Source: Granulosicoccus sp964435305
Lineage (GTDB): Bacteria; Pseudomonadota; Gammaproteobacteria; Granulosicoccales; Granulosicoccaceae
Reading direction: 5' to 3'
Assembly: GCA_964435305.1 (NCBI GenBank)
Contig: CAYSZH010000003.1
Coordinates: 11,437 to 75,436, forward strand
Length of the DNA: 64,000 nucleotides
How positions within the stretch are numbered: position 1 is the first letter of the stretch; each line of letters begins with the position of its first letter. Position numbers and translations under genes: made by a program. Positions 42,884-52,283 of this stretch are shown here, one piece after another. The notes under the pieces were generated by a model, which saw only the letters and a list, made by a program, of their open reading frames with translations, was not told the origin of the DNA and did no database searches.

Positions 42884-43558
42884 TTAATCTATGGCCGCGT
42901 ACGAGCGCTGCACGCTAATTAGCCCTGAAAGCATTTGCGTGGCGGCGACCACCCCGTCAATCACGGGCAAGGAATGCACCTTTGACAAGCGCATAGCCAG
43001 CGGTGCCATGCCTGCGCATCCCAGCACAATAGCGCCCGCACCATCGTTGGCTTTAGCGCGGGCAATTTCCTCAGATACTTTATCTTCTGCTGCGCTTCCA
43101 GGCTCTTCCAAAGCCAGCACGGGTACATCGCTAGCTCTTACCCGGCAGCACATCGATGCTATGCCATAACGCTCTAAATTTTCCTCTATAACTGGAATTG
43201 ACACCGCCAATGTGGTCACAACAGAAAAGCGATGCCCCAGCATCATACTGGCGTGGAATGCAGCCTCACCAATACCCAGCACCGGTTTATTGGTAAGCGC
43301 ACGACAGGCATCAAGCCCGGTATCATCAAAACAAGCGATGATAAAACCGTCCATACCATCGGCAATACCGGTTTTGATTTCACTGAGCAAACCGGGCACA
43401 GCCGCATCTCCGTCTTCTGCGCCCTGAATAGATGCTGGGCCAGATTTTGATGTCGCCGTATGGACGCTCAGGTGTGTTGGCGCAAAAGCACGTGCAGCCT
43501 GCCCGACTTTTTCTGTCATCGACTCTGTCGTGTTGGGGTTAACAATAAGAATATTCAT
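42884..43558 (-). CDS. Aspartate/glutamate/hydantoin racemase family protein
   Basis: A 224-residue protein of the hydantoin racemase group: MNILIVNPNTTESMTEKVG start, IIACFDDTGLDACR (first catalytic Cys in A-C-F-D-D) and GAIVLGCAGMAPLA (second Cys). Two-Cys racemases of this type interconvert D- and L-5-substituted hydantoins, or related acids such as allantoin. It lies between the ABC permease and the M20 amidohydrolase on the same strand, in keeping with a pathway that imports, racemises and hydrolyses a chiral nitrogen compound. Confidence 0.87.
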   Translation of the reverse strand: MNILIVNPNTTESMTEKVGQAARAFAPTHLSVHTATSKSGPASIQGAEDGDAAVPGLLSEIKTGIADGMDGFIIACFDDTGLDACRALTNKPVLGIGEAAFHASMMLGHRFSVVTTLAVSIPVIEENLERYGIASMCCRVRASDVPVLALEEPGSAAEDKVSEEIARAKANDGAGAIVLGCAGMAPLAMRLSKVHSLPVIDGVVAATQMLSGLISVQRSYAAID

Positions 43559-43581
43559 GGCATGTTTATCAATTGTGCGGC

Positions 43582-44394
43582 TTAAACGGCAGGACGTCGC
43601 TTACGACTAATCCGCAACAGCAGTAAAAACAAACCAATCATGCAAAAGGAGAACACCGTTGTAAGCGTACCCAATGCATACAACACAGGAGTTGTGACGC
43701 TTGTCGTCATGCCATAGATTTCTAATGGCAATGTGTTGTAACTGCCCGCGGTAAGCAAGGTCCTGGCAAATTCATCATAAGAGAGTGTAAATCCGAATAA
43801 GGCTACCCCTATCAGGCTGGGAAAGATGATTGGAATGACCACATATTTAAGCGTTTGCCAAGAGCTGGCGCCGAGATCTTTCGCTGCTTCTTCATAAGCC
43901 CCATCGAACCGATTGAATACCGCAAACATGATCAAAAGGCCAAACGGCAAGGTCCAGGTCAGTTGACTGCCGAGGCCCGAGCTTGACCAATGCACATCCC
44001 AATCGAGTAAGTTAAACAGGATACCCACACCAAGAGAGATGAGTATCGATGGAATAATAAGGCTTGTAATCACAATATAAAACATGATTGACGCACCTTT
44101 AAATCGATGCCTAAATGCCAAGCCCCCCATGACTGATACGAGAACGGTAACCACCATGACGATCAAACCCAGGCTCATGGAGCGTCTGAACGAGCCCCAA
44201 ATATCACCCACCGCTTGCTGTTCAAATAGATTAGTAAACCAATGCACTGAAACACCGTTCATTGGAAAAGTCAGACCACCCTGCGGCCCCTGGAAAGACA
44301 ATATGGCAATCGTTAATGTTGGTCCGTACAAGAACAACACAAACAGCGCAAAAAAACATGCCAGTATATAAAAGCTAAGCCCGCGTTTTTGCAT
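43582..44394 (-). CDS. ABC transporter permease, PotC type
   Basis: A 270-residue inner membrane protein with six spans and the EAA loop EEAAKDLGASSWQTLKYVVIPI. Sequence character and position match PotC-type permeases of polyamine/opine/phosphonate importers (ALFLYGPTLTIAILSFQ start). It is preceded two bases upstream by the PotB-type permease gene. The substrate is not polyamine by default; the following racemase and amidohydrolase point to an amino-acid derivative. Confidence 0.88.
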   Translation of the reverse strand: MQKRGLSFYILACFFALFVLFLYGPTLTIAILSFQGPQGGLTFPMNGVSVHWFTNLFEQQAVGDIWGSFRRSMSLGLIVMVVTVLVSVMGGLAFRHRFKGASIMFYIVITSLIIPSILISLGVGILFNLLDWDVHWSSSGLGSQLTWTLPFGLLIMFAVFNRFDGAYEEAAKDLGASSWQTLKYVVIPIIFPSLIGVALFGFTLSYDEFARTLLTAGSYNTLPLEIYGMTTSVTTPVLYALGTLTTVFSFCMIGLFLLLLRISRKRRPAV

Positions 44395-44396
44395 GC

Positions 44397-45260
44397 TTAT
44401 AGCTCCCGCCTAATGTCGACCAAACGCAGCATGGTACCGACCATCAGCAACACCGTTATCAGCAACACAACGGCACTTGCCGACGCCGCAGGGTACTGTA
44501 ACAAGCCTATTTCGTTAGAGATTACCCGACCAACCGATGCGCTTTGCCCACCACTCATAAACCGCACGGTAATAAAGTCACCCATAACCAGCGTGACCAC
44601 AAATATAGAACCGATCATAATGCCAGGCTTTGTCAGCGGAATAATGACATGCTGCAATATCTGTCGTCCTGACGCCCCTGCATCACGCGCCGCCTCAATA
44701 AGCGACCGGTCGATACGCATCATCGTATTAAATATCGGCACGATCATAAACAAACAAAATAAATGCACAAAGGCCAATATCACCGCAAAATCTGAAAACA
44801 GTAACCACTCCAACGGCTCATCAATCCAGCCCCAGCGCTGTAAGGCTGTGTTGGCTATTCCGTTTCGCCCCAAAAACGGTATCCAGGAGATCATTCGGAT
44901 AATATTGGACGTCCAAAATGGAATCGTACAAACCAGAAATAAAACGATTTGCATTTGCAGGGATCGAACATGAAACGCCAGAAAATAAGCAACCGTGAAC
45001 CCGATCAGTAAACAACACACCCAGGTAATAGCGGTGAACATCAGTGTTTTTATATAAACACTCAATGTGACCTGTGAGGTCAGTAAAAATTGATAGTTAT
45101 CGAACTGAAAGGCTGGATAGTAGCTGTATTCGGTGCTGCCCCAAAAGCTCACCATAAAGATGACCGCAACCGGAATCAGTAAAAAAAAACTCAACACAAC
45201 GAGTAAAGGGCTGACAAGCAGCCAGCCCCTTACTGTGTGGTTTGCAAATAGTCGTCTCAC
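44397..45260 (-). CDS. ABC transporter permease, PotB type
   Basis: A 287-residue permease with six spans and the EAA loop EAARDAGASGRQILQHVIIPL. The start (LLVSPLLVVLSFFLLIPVAV) is typical for PotB-like subunits. It pairs with the PotC-type permease two bases downstream to form the channel. The solute-binding protein gene ends 57 bases upstream. Confidence 0.88.
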   Translation of the reverse strand: MRRLFANHTVRGWLLVSPLLVVLSFFLLIPVAVIFMVSFWGSTEYSYYPAFQFDNYQFLLTSQVTLSVYIKTLMFTAITWVCCLLIGFTVAYFLAFHVRSLQMQIVLFLVCTIPFWTSNIIRMISWIPFLGRNGIANTALQRWGWIDEPLEWLLFSDFAVILAFVHLFCLFMIVPIFNTMMRIDRSLIEAARDAGASGRQILQHVIIPLTKPGIMIGSIFVVTLVMGDFITVRFMSGGQSASVGRVISNEIGLLQYPAASASAVVLLITVLLMVGTMLRLVDIRREL

Positions 45261-45316
45261 AAATGGAACAATTCTCTAGTTTTCATGTAACGACATTTAC
45301 GGTACAACGAAATCTA

Positions 45317-46624
45317 TCAGGCGGCAATGAATTCGTTCCATTTTCTCACCATGTACTGGTTTTCATCCATAACCGCATTCCAGCAAGCAACGCTGCCCAT
45401 ACGATCATTGAATGAACCACCGTCTCTCACGGCGCCCGCTTTTTCCATTACAACACCTTGTGGGTTGACAATTTCTTCTTTCGCTTCCTTACCTTCAAAC
45501 CAGAAGCCCCACTCGTTTTCGCTCATGAATTGCTTCGACGTCTCTGGCACAGCTGAGTAGTAACCTTGACGCATCAGATATCCACCGACCCAACCAGACA
45601 AGTACCAGTTGATATACTCGTAAGCTGCATCCAATTCCAGACCACTTAGGTTTTTGGATAAGCCAAGGCCACCACCCCAGGAGCGATAACCTTCCTTCAG
45701 AGGCTGATAGACACATGGAATGCCTTTAGATCGAACCGCTGTGATAGCAGGAGACCACATAGACTGGATAACCACTTCGCCCGATGCCATCAAGTTCACG
45801 CTTTCGTCAAAGCTCTTCCAGAACGCTCTGAATTGGCCATTTTTCTTGGCTTCGATCATGATCGCCATGGTCTTGTCAATTTCTTCTTTCGTCATATTAC
45901 CTTTGTCACCATAGGTGATTTCACCCATAGCCTCACAGACCATCGCGGCATCCATGATTCCAATTGACGAGATATCCAGAATTGACGCCTTACCTTTAAA
46001 TTCAGGGTTTAGCAGTTCCGCCCAAGTGGAAATAGGACGGCCAATAAGATCCGGACGAATGCCCAGAGTATCTGCATTGTAGATGGTTGGAATGAGCGTC
46101 ATCCAACCAGATTCTTCCTGGACAAACTGTTTTCCATCTGGCCCATCAACAAAACCGACAGAGTGAGGAGCCGTGCCCTGTGCAATAGTGCTTTCAGGTG
46201 TCAACTTTCCGTTGCGAAAAATACCGACGATTTTGTCGTAATTGTCGATACGCTTGGTGTCCATCGGCTGTAAGTTACCGGCAGGCCATACCTTCTTGCA
46301 TATCCAGTATTCGATATCCGCAATATCAAACGACTTAGGCTGAGTGGCCGCACGCTGCGCAACTGAATCAGAGTCCAGCGCAGTCATTTCAAGTGTGAAT
46401 CCCAAGTCTTCTTTGACTTTATCAGCCACATCATTAAGGTTAGATACACCTGTACCAAACTGCCGCAGGGTCACGTCTTTGATATTCTGTGCCCACAGCA
46501 TAGGGGCACCGGTAATAGTGCCGGCAGCCACTGTGGCAGCCGCTGCACCTTTTAAAATACGTCTTCTGCTATTTCCCTTGGGACCAAGAGATTGCAGTTC
46601 ATCAATTCTCGTCTTATTACTCAT
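45317..46624 (-). CDS. Extracellular solute-binding protein, PotD type, Tat-exported
   Basis: A 435-residue periplasmic binding protein. The N-terminus has a twin-arginine motif (NSRRRILKGAAAATVAAGTI), cleavage near LWA-QNI, so it should be exported folded by Tat. The mature protein resembles family 1/8 solute-binding proteins of PotD type (AYEYINWYLSGWVGGYLMRQ, and a closing MVRKWNEFIAA). It captures the substrate for the PotABC-like importer. The substrate cannot be read from sequence. Confidence 0.88.
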   Translation of the reverse strand: MSNKTRIDELQSLGPKGNSRRRILKGAAAATVAAGTITGAPMLWAQNIKDVTLRQFGTGVSNLNDVADKVKEDLGFTLEMTALDSDSVAQRAATQPKSFDIADIEYWICKKVWPAGNLQPMDTKRIDNYDKIVGIFRNGKLTPESTIAQGTAPHSVGFVDGPDGKQFVQEESGWMTLIPTIYNADTLGIRPDLIGRPISTWAELLNPEFKGKASILDISSIGIMDAAMVCEAMGEITYGDKGNMTKEEIDKTMAIMIEAKKNGQFRAFWKSFDESVNLMASGEVVIQSMWSPAITAVRSKGIPCVYQPLKEGYRSWGGGLGLSKNLSGLELDAAYEYINWYLSGWVGGYLMRQGYYSAVPETSKQFMSENEWGFWFEGKEAKEEIVNPQGVVMEKAGAVRDGGSFNDRMGSVACWNAVMDENQYMVRKWNEFIAA

Positions 46625-46694
46625 AATTATCTCTCACTGTTTACAGTTAATTTGGCAGCCGCTTAAAGCCTGACACGTTCGGCTGCATTCCCTA

Positions 46695-47699
46695 TCAAGT
46701 AGTACTGGCAAGTTGCACTGGGTGCAAATCATCAGGGACCCAGCCAACAGACACTTCATCGCCTGGAGCCCATTTAATACTCTGAAATTGGTCGTCGGAC
46801 AGTGCCGCGATAATATCGTCACCTTCATTTTGTGTAACAACAACATTAACGGTGCGACCAAGATACTCAACGTGTTTAACGGTTCCCCGCACCGATCCAT
46901 CAACGCTTGATTTTTCAAGCCGGGTACGGTCTGTTCTCAAGGCCGATAATTGATCGTTCACTTTAATCACGTTGTGTCCACCCATAAACCGTGCGACGAA
47001 CTCGGTTTTGGGTTCATTAAAAATTTGGCTTGCGGTGCCTGCTTGCACAATCACCGCGTTGTTCATTAGAACAATATGATCAGCCAATGCCAAAGCCTCA
47101 TCCTGACTGTGAGTCACGTGTATAAAGGTGATGCCAAGCTCTCTTTGCAAACGCGCTAACTCACCACGCATGGCGATTCGCAAAAAGGGATCCAGTGCCG
47201 ATAAAGGCTCATCTAATAAAAGAATTTCTGGCTCAGTTATAAGTGCTCGCGCCAATGCCACGCGTTGTTGCTGCCCTCCCGATAACTGCTCGGGTAAGCG
47301 ATCCGCAAATTCGTTCATTTGAACCAGCTCAAGCATGGTTTTAGCTTGTTGATGGCGCGCACTTTTTTCGATGCCTTGCATGCGAAGGCTAAAAGCCACG
47401 TTATCCAGAACGCTCAAATGTGGAAACAAGGCGTAGTGCTGAAACATCATCGCTGTGCCGCGTTGCGCGGGCGACAGCCTGATTATTGACTTACCACCTA
47501 GCTTTATATCTCCGCTGGTAACGTCCTCATGACCCGCGATCATGCGCAGTGTGCTGGATTTACCACAGCCAGATGGACCGAGCAAACAAACGTACAAACC
47601 CGCGTCAAACTTTTGTGAGAATCGATCCACTGCGACTGCAGAATCATCGTAACGCTTTGTGACCTGTACTAATTCTAAATCTGATCCAAGAGACTGCAT
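46695..47699 (-). CDS. ABC transporter ATP-binding protein, PotA type
   Basis: A 334-residue ATPase: Walker A GPSGCGKSSTLRM, Q-loop MMFQHYALFPHLSV, signature LSGGQQQRVALARAL, Walker B EILLLDEPLSALD and H-loop FIHVTHSQDEALALAD. A C-terminal TOBE domain follows (residues 245-330). ATG 47699 is preferred to GTG 47717. It is the first gene of the cluster that continues with the Tat-exported binding protein and two permeases. Confidence 0.9.
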   Translation of the reverse strand: MQSLGSDLELVQVTKRYDDSAVAVDRFSQKFDAGLYVCLLGPSGCGKSSTLRMIAGHEDVTSGDIKLGGKSIIRLSPAQRGTAMMFQHYALFPHLSVLDNVAFSLRMQGIEKSARHQQAKTMLELVQMNEFADRLPEQLSGGQQQRVALARALITEPEILLLDEPLSALDPFLRIAMRGELARLQRELGITFIHVTHSQDEALALADHIVLMNNAVIVQAGTASQIFNEPKTEFVARFMGGHNVIKVNDQLSALRTDRTRLEKSSVDGSVRGTVKHVEYLGRTVNVVVTQNEGDDIIAALSDDQFQSIKWAPGDEVSVGWVPDDLHPVQLASTT

Positions 47700-48009
47700 T
47701 TGACGCCCTAATATCACTCACGCACAAGATTACAAAGCAATCGAAACGCATAGAGTTAAATGTGTTCTCTCAAACGGCTAATGCCTGCATAAACTATCTA
47801 CAGGATGCAATGCCATACAAACAAAAGTGGTTTGAGGGCTTATATTAAGCTGATAAACCGCAACTTACCTATAGCTGCGTGCTGCTAAATATACATCACA
47901 GCGGTGCGCAAATAACAGCACTGAAAATTTCTTTAGTATTTTATCCTTTATTTTCAACACGCTACCTAACTGTATTGATTGACTGCTCAAAGCTCAACTT
48001 TTCCCATGC

Positions 48010-48036
48010 CGTAGCATTGGCGTAGCATTGGCGTAG
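48010..48036. repeat. 11-bp tandem repeat, CGTAGCATTGG x2.5
   Basis: CGTAGCATTGG occurs at 48010-48020 and 48021-48031, then CGTAG begins a third partial copy at 48032. Exact copies, no mismatch. Confidence 0.9.
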
Positions 48037-48062
48037 CGAGTTTGCCGATTGCACTGATCTAA

Positions 48063-48091
48063 GATGAGTCTGTGATGAGTCTGTGATGAGT
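48063..48091. repeat. 11-bp tandem repeat, GATGAGTCTGT x2.6
   Basis: GATGAGTCTGT occurs at 48063-48073 and 48074-48084, followed by GATGAGT at 48085-48091. Exact copies, 26 bases after the other 11-base repeat and unrelated to it in sequence. Confidence 0.9.
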
Positions 48092-48169
48092 ACAGTAATG
48101 GACACTCTAACCTCCCAAGTCAGGTTTAAATGGAGTGCACCAGCGTCGCCACCTGACAAGGCGGCCCAA

Positions 48170-49354
48170 TCAATCGAAACTGGACCCTTTCGGTGCAAGG
48201 TCACCAATCGATGTGACAAGTTCACTCTGTCCCGATTGGCTGGACGCGGTATCAGCAGCCGGCACTGGTCTGTCAAACTCATAGTTTGGATCGGCTTGCT
48301 GCTTCTTCCAAATCATCCTCATCTCTTGCCAGGCTGCCAATAACGATTTGGGAGCAGGCATATCGCCTTCTATTTCCTTCGCCAGGGCTTTGAGGTTGTA
48401 GCAAGGGATGCCAGCATACATATGATGCTCGGTATGCCAGTTCATTTGCCAATAGAAGAATCCAATAACAGGGTTCAGTTTAATTGAACGTGTGTTCTTT
48501 CTAAAGTCTGCATTGTTTAGCATCAAACCACAGTGCTGTGTCGTGCCCAATAAATAGGAACCGATATTGGCAATATACGATGGTAGTGTAATCACGCAAA
48601 TCAGAACCCACCAACCCGTAGCTAAAGAGAAAATCAGAATAGCCAAATGAAATAGCATTAAGCATCGTGACCAGCATACAGATTGCTTAAACGCAACTGG
48701 CTGATCTGCATGCAACTTCTGCAACCACTCTTGCGAAGGAATATCGGTGTGCCCCTCCGGAATACCAAAAGCTGTGCGTGCAGTTAAGTACACCGTCCAA
48801 ATAAAACCGCCTTTACTAAAGTTACGGCTTGGCCTTGAAAATAAATTTAATGTACACAGTTGGAACAACAACCACGGCGCTAACGAAGGAATAAGCGGTA
48901 GAACGTTTTCACGATCTGCTTTTATATGCGTGGTATATCTGTGATGGTACGTATGACTGGCTCCATAGTCATAAGGATCCCACCAGCTAATAAGACAGAC
49001 TGCATGCAAAAACCCTTGATTAAGCGCCTTTGTTTTAAAAACGGTGCCATGCCCCAGCTCATGTGCTGCCGTTCCCTTAAAAAAGGTAGCCACAAATCCC
49101 AGGCCCAATAGTGTTATCAAGAAAGCGACCCACTGTTGTTGCGCCCAAAGAACGACCACTAAGGCCGCCAGGGCTAGATAAATACCGACATGTCCGCCAG
49201 CTTGGATCCAGCCCTGCTTATCGGTTCGGATGGACAGCTCTTTTAGGCGCTGGTGCGCAACAGGCGCTCGATACCACTTTACACGTAAGGTTTTGCGCAC
49301 CTCTGATAATGCGGGATAGGCTTTTTCGCCAGCGGTTTCTACTGTGCTATTCAT
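48170..49354 (-). CDS. Membrane fatty acid desaturase
   Basis: A 394-residue integral membrane di-iron enzyme. Histidine boxes: H98-ELG-H102, H134-TY-HH138 with H143, and H307-TE-HH311, plus TTQHCG, as in membrane fatty acid desaturases and related hydroxylases. Four or so spans surround the boxes. It would introduce a double bond or hydroxyl into a lipid or terpenoid. ATG 49354 (MNSTVETAGEKAYP) is chosen; the open frame continues upstream to 49471 without resemblance. It lies 148 bases downstream of nasA on the same strand, probably with its own promoter. The Ser/Gln-rich tail has no counterpart I recognise. Confidence 0.85.
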   Translation of the reverse strand: MNSTVETAGEKAYPALSEVRKTLRVKWYRAPVAHQRLKELSIRTDKQGWIQAGGHVGIYLALAALVVVLWAQQQWVAFLITLLGLGFVATFFKGTAAHELGHGTVFKTKALNQGFLHAVCLISWWDPYDYGASHTYHHRYTTHIKADRENVLPLIPSLAPWLLFQLCTLNLFSRPSRNFSKGGFIWTVYLTARTAFGIPEGHTDIPSQEWLQKLHADQPVAFKQSVCWSRCLMLFHLAILIFSLATGWWVLICVITLPSYIANIGSYLLGTTQHCGLMLNNADFRKNTRSIKLNPVIGFFYWQMNWHTEHHMYAGIPCYNLKALAKEIEGDMPAPKSLLAAWQEMRMIWKKQQADPNYEFDRPVPAADTASSQSGQSELVTSIGDLAPKGSSFD

Positions 49355-49502
49355 ATTTTTCGAATATTGTGTGCCGACAAAACGTCCTGTCACGGAATAT
49401 TCAACCAAATAGCACCGATTTGCAAAATTTTCCAACCGATACCACGTCTTTGGCCCACACTCGGCAGCCAAGCTTACGATATTAAGGCGCTTGAGCAGCT
49501 TC

Positions 49503-52283
49503 TCAGGCGTTTACTCGAATTTCCGGCAGAAGTTCTCGAACGACATTACTTACAGATTCACCTGCTACCACAGTAGAACCCACTTCCGCGAGCATTGTTT
49601 TTATTTCGCTACGGCAAGAACCACATTGAGTACCCGCCCCGCAGCAAGTGCCAACCTCATCAATAGATTGGCAACCAGACGCTATAGCGTGCCGAATCGT
49701 CTTAGCTCCCACACTCATACAGCTACACACGATTGCGCCGGTATCAGGTGAATCAGCAAAGCCCACTCCGGAGAGCGCTGCTAAACGATCAGCATGATTG
49801 TTAAATTGATGAGAAAAAAGCGACTCAACAATTGAACGAGCAACACTCACAGGCTTTTCAGACAAGTACAGCGCCTGTATTAATTCACCATCCTCAAACC
49901 AGCTATACCGATATGTTTGGGAATCCGGATCGTTAAAACTCACCAAACTGGCCTCAGGCAATAGCTGAAAAGCTTGGTTCATTATAGATTCGCCCATTGA
50001 TTGAGCACTCTCTCTGGAGGCAAGTTCCACTTTCCAACCTTGCTCAATAGGTGCTAATGCCCAGTAATCGAATATATAGAGTTGATCGGGCTTTACGCGC
50101 GTTATTAAAAATCCATAGCAATCCATTTGACTTGCCCTGACACGGACGTGCTGATTTTTTAAAGCAGGCTGGCCGGAGACTGGATCGGTTAGGTCGCTAA
50201 CCAGCGTATTAACCCTGGCGTTGGATGCAAACTGATTGGTCCAGTGCATGGGAATGAACACCGAACCCGGCTGCGTTCGCGTCGTGACTAGTGCTCTGAC
50301 GGTAACAGCACCATTCCCACTGCGAACATCAACCAAACTCGCATCATCTATTTCAAGCTCGCTTGCATCCCTGGGGCTAATCTCAACAAAGGGTTCACCC
50401 ATGTGTTTGGATAGTGTGACACTGCCGCCGGTACGCGTCATTGTGTGCCACTGATCACGAATTCTGCCGGTGTTCAGTACATAGTTGACATCGTTATCTA
50501 CCTTACTCGTCACAATACGTTTGCTGATATTGTCTACAAGCTTTATAGGAATAAAGCGCGCTTTTCTATTTGGCGTAAAAAATTTTCCGTCAGAAAACAT
50601 TCTAGCTGAGTCCGCACCGCTATCCTTCGCTTGCGGCCATTGGAACGGTGTTAAATCATCGTATTGCGCTTTATCAATATTCGCATACTGCCCGATGTCA
50701 AAATCGCGGGTGCCCTTGTTTTCAAAACACGATAGCCCAGCGTATTCTCTGAATATTTCATCTGGCCCATCGTAGTTAAAATCATCTCCAAAGCCCATTT
50801 TATAGGCGACCTGACACACTGCCCACCAATCAGGCCGAGCTCTATCCGGACCATCCCTAAACGACCTTTGCCTGGAAATTCTTCGCTCGCTATTGCTTAC
50901 CGTGCCGGATTTTTCAGACCAGGCCAGTGCTGGCAACTGTATAGTCGCCAAGCGCGAGGTATCCGTTTGTTGCACCACATCCGAGACAACAACAAACGGG
51001 CAGTTTTCGATTGCCTGTGCAACATCATTAGCTAACGGCATGCTATCAGCCGGGTTGGTTGCCATGACCCACAAAGCCTTGATTTCGCCTGAGCTGACTG
51101 CTTTAAATAGATCAACCGCTTTTAATCCAGGCCTATTTGCAATCGCAGGAGAGCCCCAATAGCGTTGCACCAAATCCCGATGGGACGAATTTTCGATATC
51201 CATATGACAGGCCAGCATATTGGCAAGCCCACCAACTTCACGACCTCCCATCGCATTCGGTTGCCCTGTGATCGAGAATGGACCACAACCTTCCTGACCA
51301 ATTCGGCCTGTCGCCAAATGTACATTGGTAATACTGTTGACGGTGTCTGTGCCCTTATGCGACTGATTAACACCCTGGCTATATACCGTGACCACTTTTT
51401 CGGTGTTTAGAAAAAGCCAATAAAACGCTTCAATCTCTTGAACTGTTAATCCGGTGTAACTCGCGACTTTGTCTAACGACCAATCGCTAACACGAGCAGC
51501 AGTTGCATTGAAACCTGTTGTATTTTCATCAACCCATGCTAAATCAAGTGCATCGTTCCGAGCAAGAAATTGGAGTAAGCCAGAAAAGAGAACAGCATCG
51601 GACTCGCCACCAGGCTTTACTGCCAAGTGCATATCGGCAAGCTCCGCGGTAGCTGTTTTACGTGGATCAATAACGATTATTTTTAAATCAGAATTGGCTA
51701 AGCGGGCTTTTTCTAAGCGCTGAAACAGTACAGGGTGGCACCACGCCAGGTTAGAACCGACCAGCACAACAAGGTTTGCCAAATCAAGATCTTCATAGCA
51801 ACCTGGTACGGTATCACTTCCAAATGCACGCTTATGACCCGCGACACTGGATGCCATACACAGGCGTGAATTGGTATCGATGTTTGCCGTGCCAAGAAAG
51901 CCTTTTACAAATTTATTTACGACGTAATAATCTTCAGTTAACAGCTGCCCGGATACATAGAAAGCAATGGCCCCTGGGCCGTACTCATCAATTATTTTGG
52001 TAAATTCATCGGCAATGCGCTGGGTAACATCACTCCAGGATACAACATGATTTCCCCTACGGGGTGAGATCAGGCGATTCTCTGATCCTAGTGTATCAGC
52101 AAGCGCATATCCCTTTGAGCATAATTTTCCGTAGTTGGCGGGATGCGCATTATCTCCTGCAACTTTGAAGTTACGTGCATCTAACGGCTCTTGTTCATTG
52201 TACTGTACGGTAACTCCGCATCCGACACCGCAGTAAGGGCATGTCGTATTGACAGCAGACAGTTCACTATTTCCAGAATTCAT
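49503..52283 (-). CDS. nasA: Assimilatory nitrate reductase catalytic subunit NasA
   Basis: A 926-residue molybdoenzyme that reduces nitrate to nitrite in the cytoplasm. The 4Fe-4S ligands are C15, C18, C22 and C55 and the likely molybdenum ligand is C142 (NSRLCMASS). Bis-MGD-binding domains fill the middle, and a molydopterin-binding beta domain with GRIRDQWHTMTRTG follows. The C-terminal 75 residues are a BFD-type 2Fe-2S domain (VCSCMSVG ... CCGAGTQCGSC), as in Klebsiella NasA. It is the last gene of the nrtABCD-nirBD-nasA operon and its ATG overlaps the nirD stop (TAATG). Absence of the reductase partner NasC/B next door suggests ferredoxin or an unlinked partner as donor. Confidence 0.95.
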   Translation of the reverse strand: MNSGNSELSAVNTTCPYCGVGCGVTVQYNEQEPLDARNFKVAGDNAHPANYGKLCSKGYALADTLGSENRLISPRRGNHVVSWSDVTQRIADEFTKIIDEYGPGAIAFYVSGQLLTEDYYVVNKFVKGFLGTANIDTNSRLCMASSVAGHKRAFGSDTVPGCYEDLDLANLVVLVGSNLAWCHPVLFQRLEKARLANSDLKIIVIDPRKTATAELADMHLAVKPGGESDAVLFSGLLQFLARNDALDLAWVDENTTGFNATAARVSDWSLDKVASYTGLTVQEIEAFYWLFLNTEKVVTVYSQGVNQSHKGTDTVNSITNVHLATGRIGQEGCGPFSITGQPNAMGGREVGGLANMLACHMDIENSSHRDLVQRYWGSPAIANRPGLKAVDLFKAVSSGEIKALWVMATNPADSMPLANDVAQAIENCPFVVVSDVVQQTDTSRLATIQLPALAWSEKSGTVSNSERRISRQRSFRDGPDRARPDWWAVCQVAYKMGFGDDFNYDGPDEIFREYAGLSCFENKGTRDFDIGQYANIDKAQYDDLTPFQWPQAKDSGADSARMFSDGKFFTPNRKARFIPIKLVDNISKRIVTSKVDNDVNYVLNTGRIRDQWHTMTRTGGSVTLSKHMGEPFVEISPRDASELEIDDASLVDVRSGNGAVTVRALVTTRTQPGSVFIPMHWTNQFASNARVNTLVSDLTDPVSGQPALKNQHVRVRASQMDCYGFLITRVKPDQLYIFDYWALAPIEQGWKVELASRESAQSMGESIMNQAFQLLPEASLVSFNDPDSQTYRYSWFEDGELIQALYLSEKPVSVARSIVESLFSHQFNNHADRLAALSGVGFADSPDTGAIVCSCMSVGAKTIRHAIASGCQSIDEVGTCCGAGTQCGSCRSEIKTMLAEVGSTVVAGESVSNVVRELLPEIRVNA

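Larger units (their letters stand above)
47700..48169. other. Intergenic region with two 11-bp tandem repeats
   Basis: Both flanking genes are on the minus strand, so the promoter of the ABC importer operon should be here. Most of the 470 bases hold nothing I recognise. Two short tandem repeats of period 11 lie close to the desaturase end (listed separately). A reading frame of 106 codons across 47962-48282 overlaps the desaturase gene and looks spurious. Confidence 0.5.

Noticed and set aside
44389..44973. A 194-codon plus-strand frame
   Set aside because: Antisense to the PotB-type permease; Ser/Thr/Ile-rich translation typical of a shadow of a membrane protein.
47962..48282. A 106-codon minus-strand frame over the tandem repeats
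   Set aside because: Overlaps the desaturase 3' end in another frame, spans the 11-bp repeats and lacks a ribosome site or recognisable sequence.
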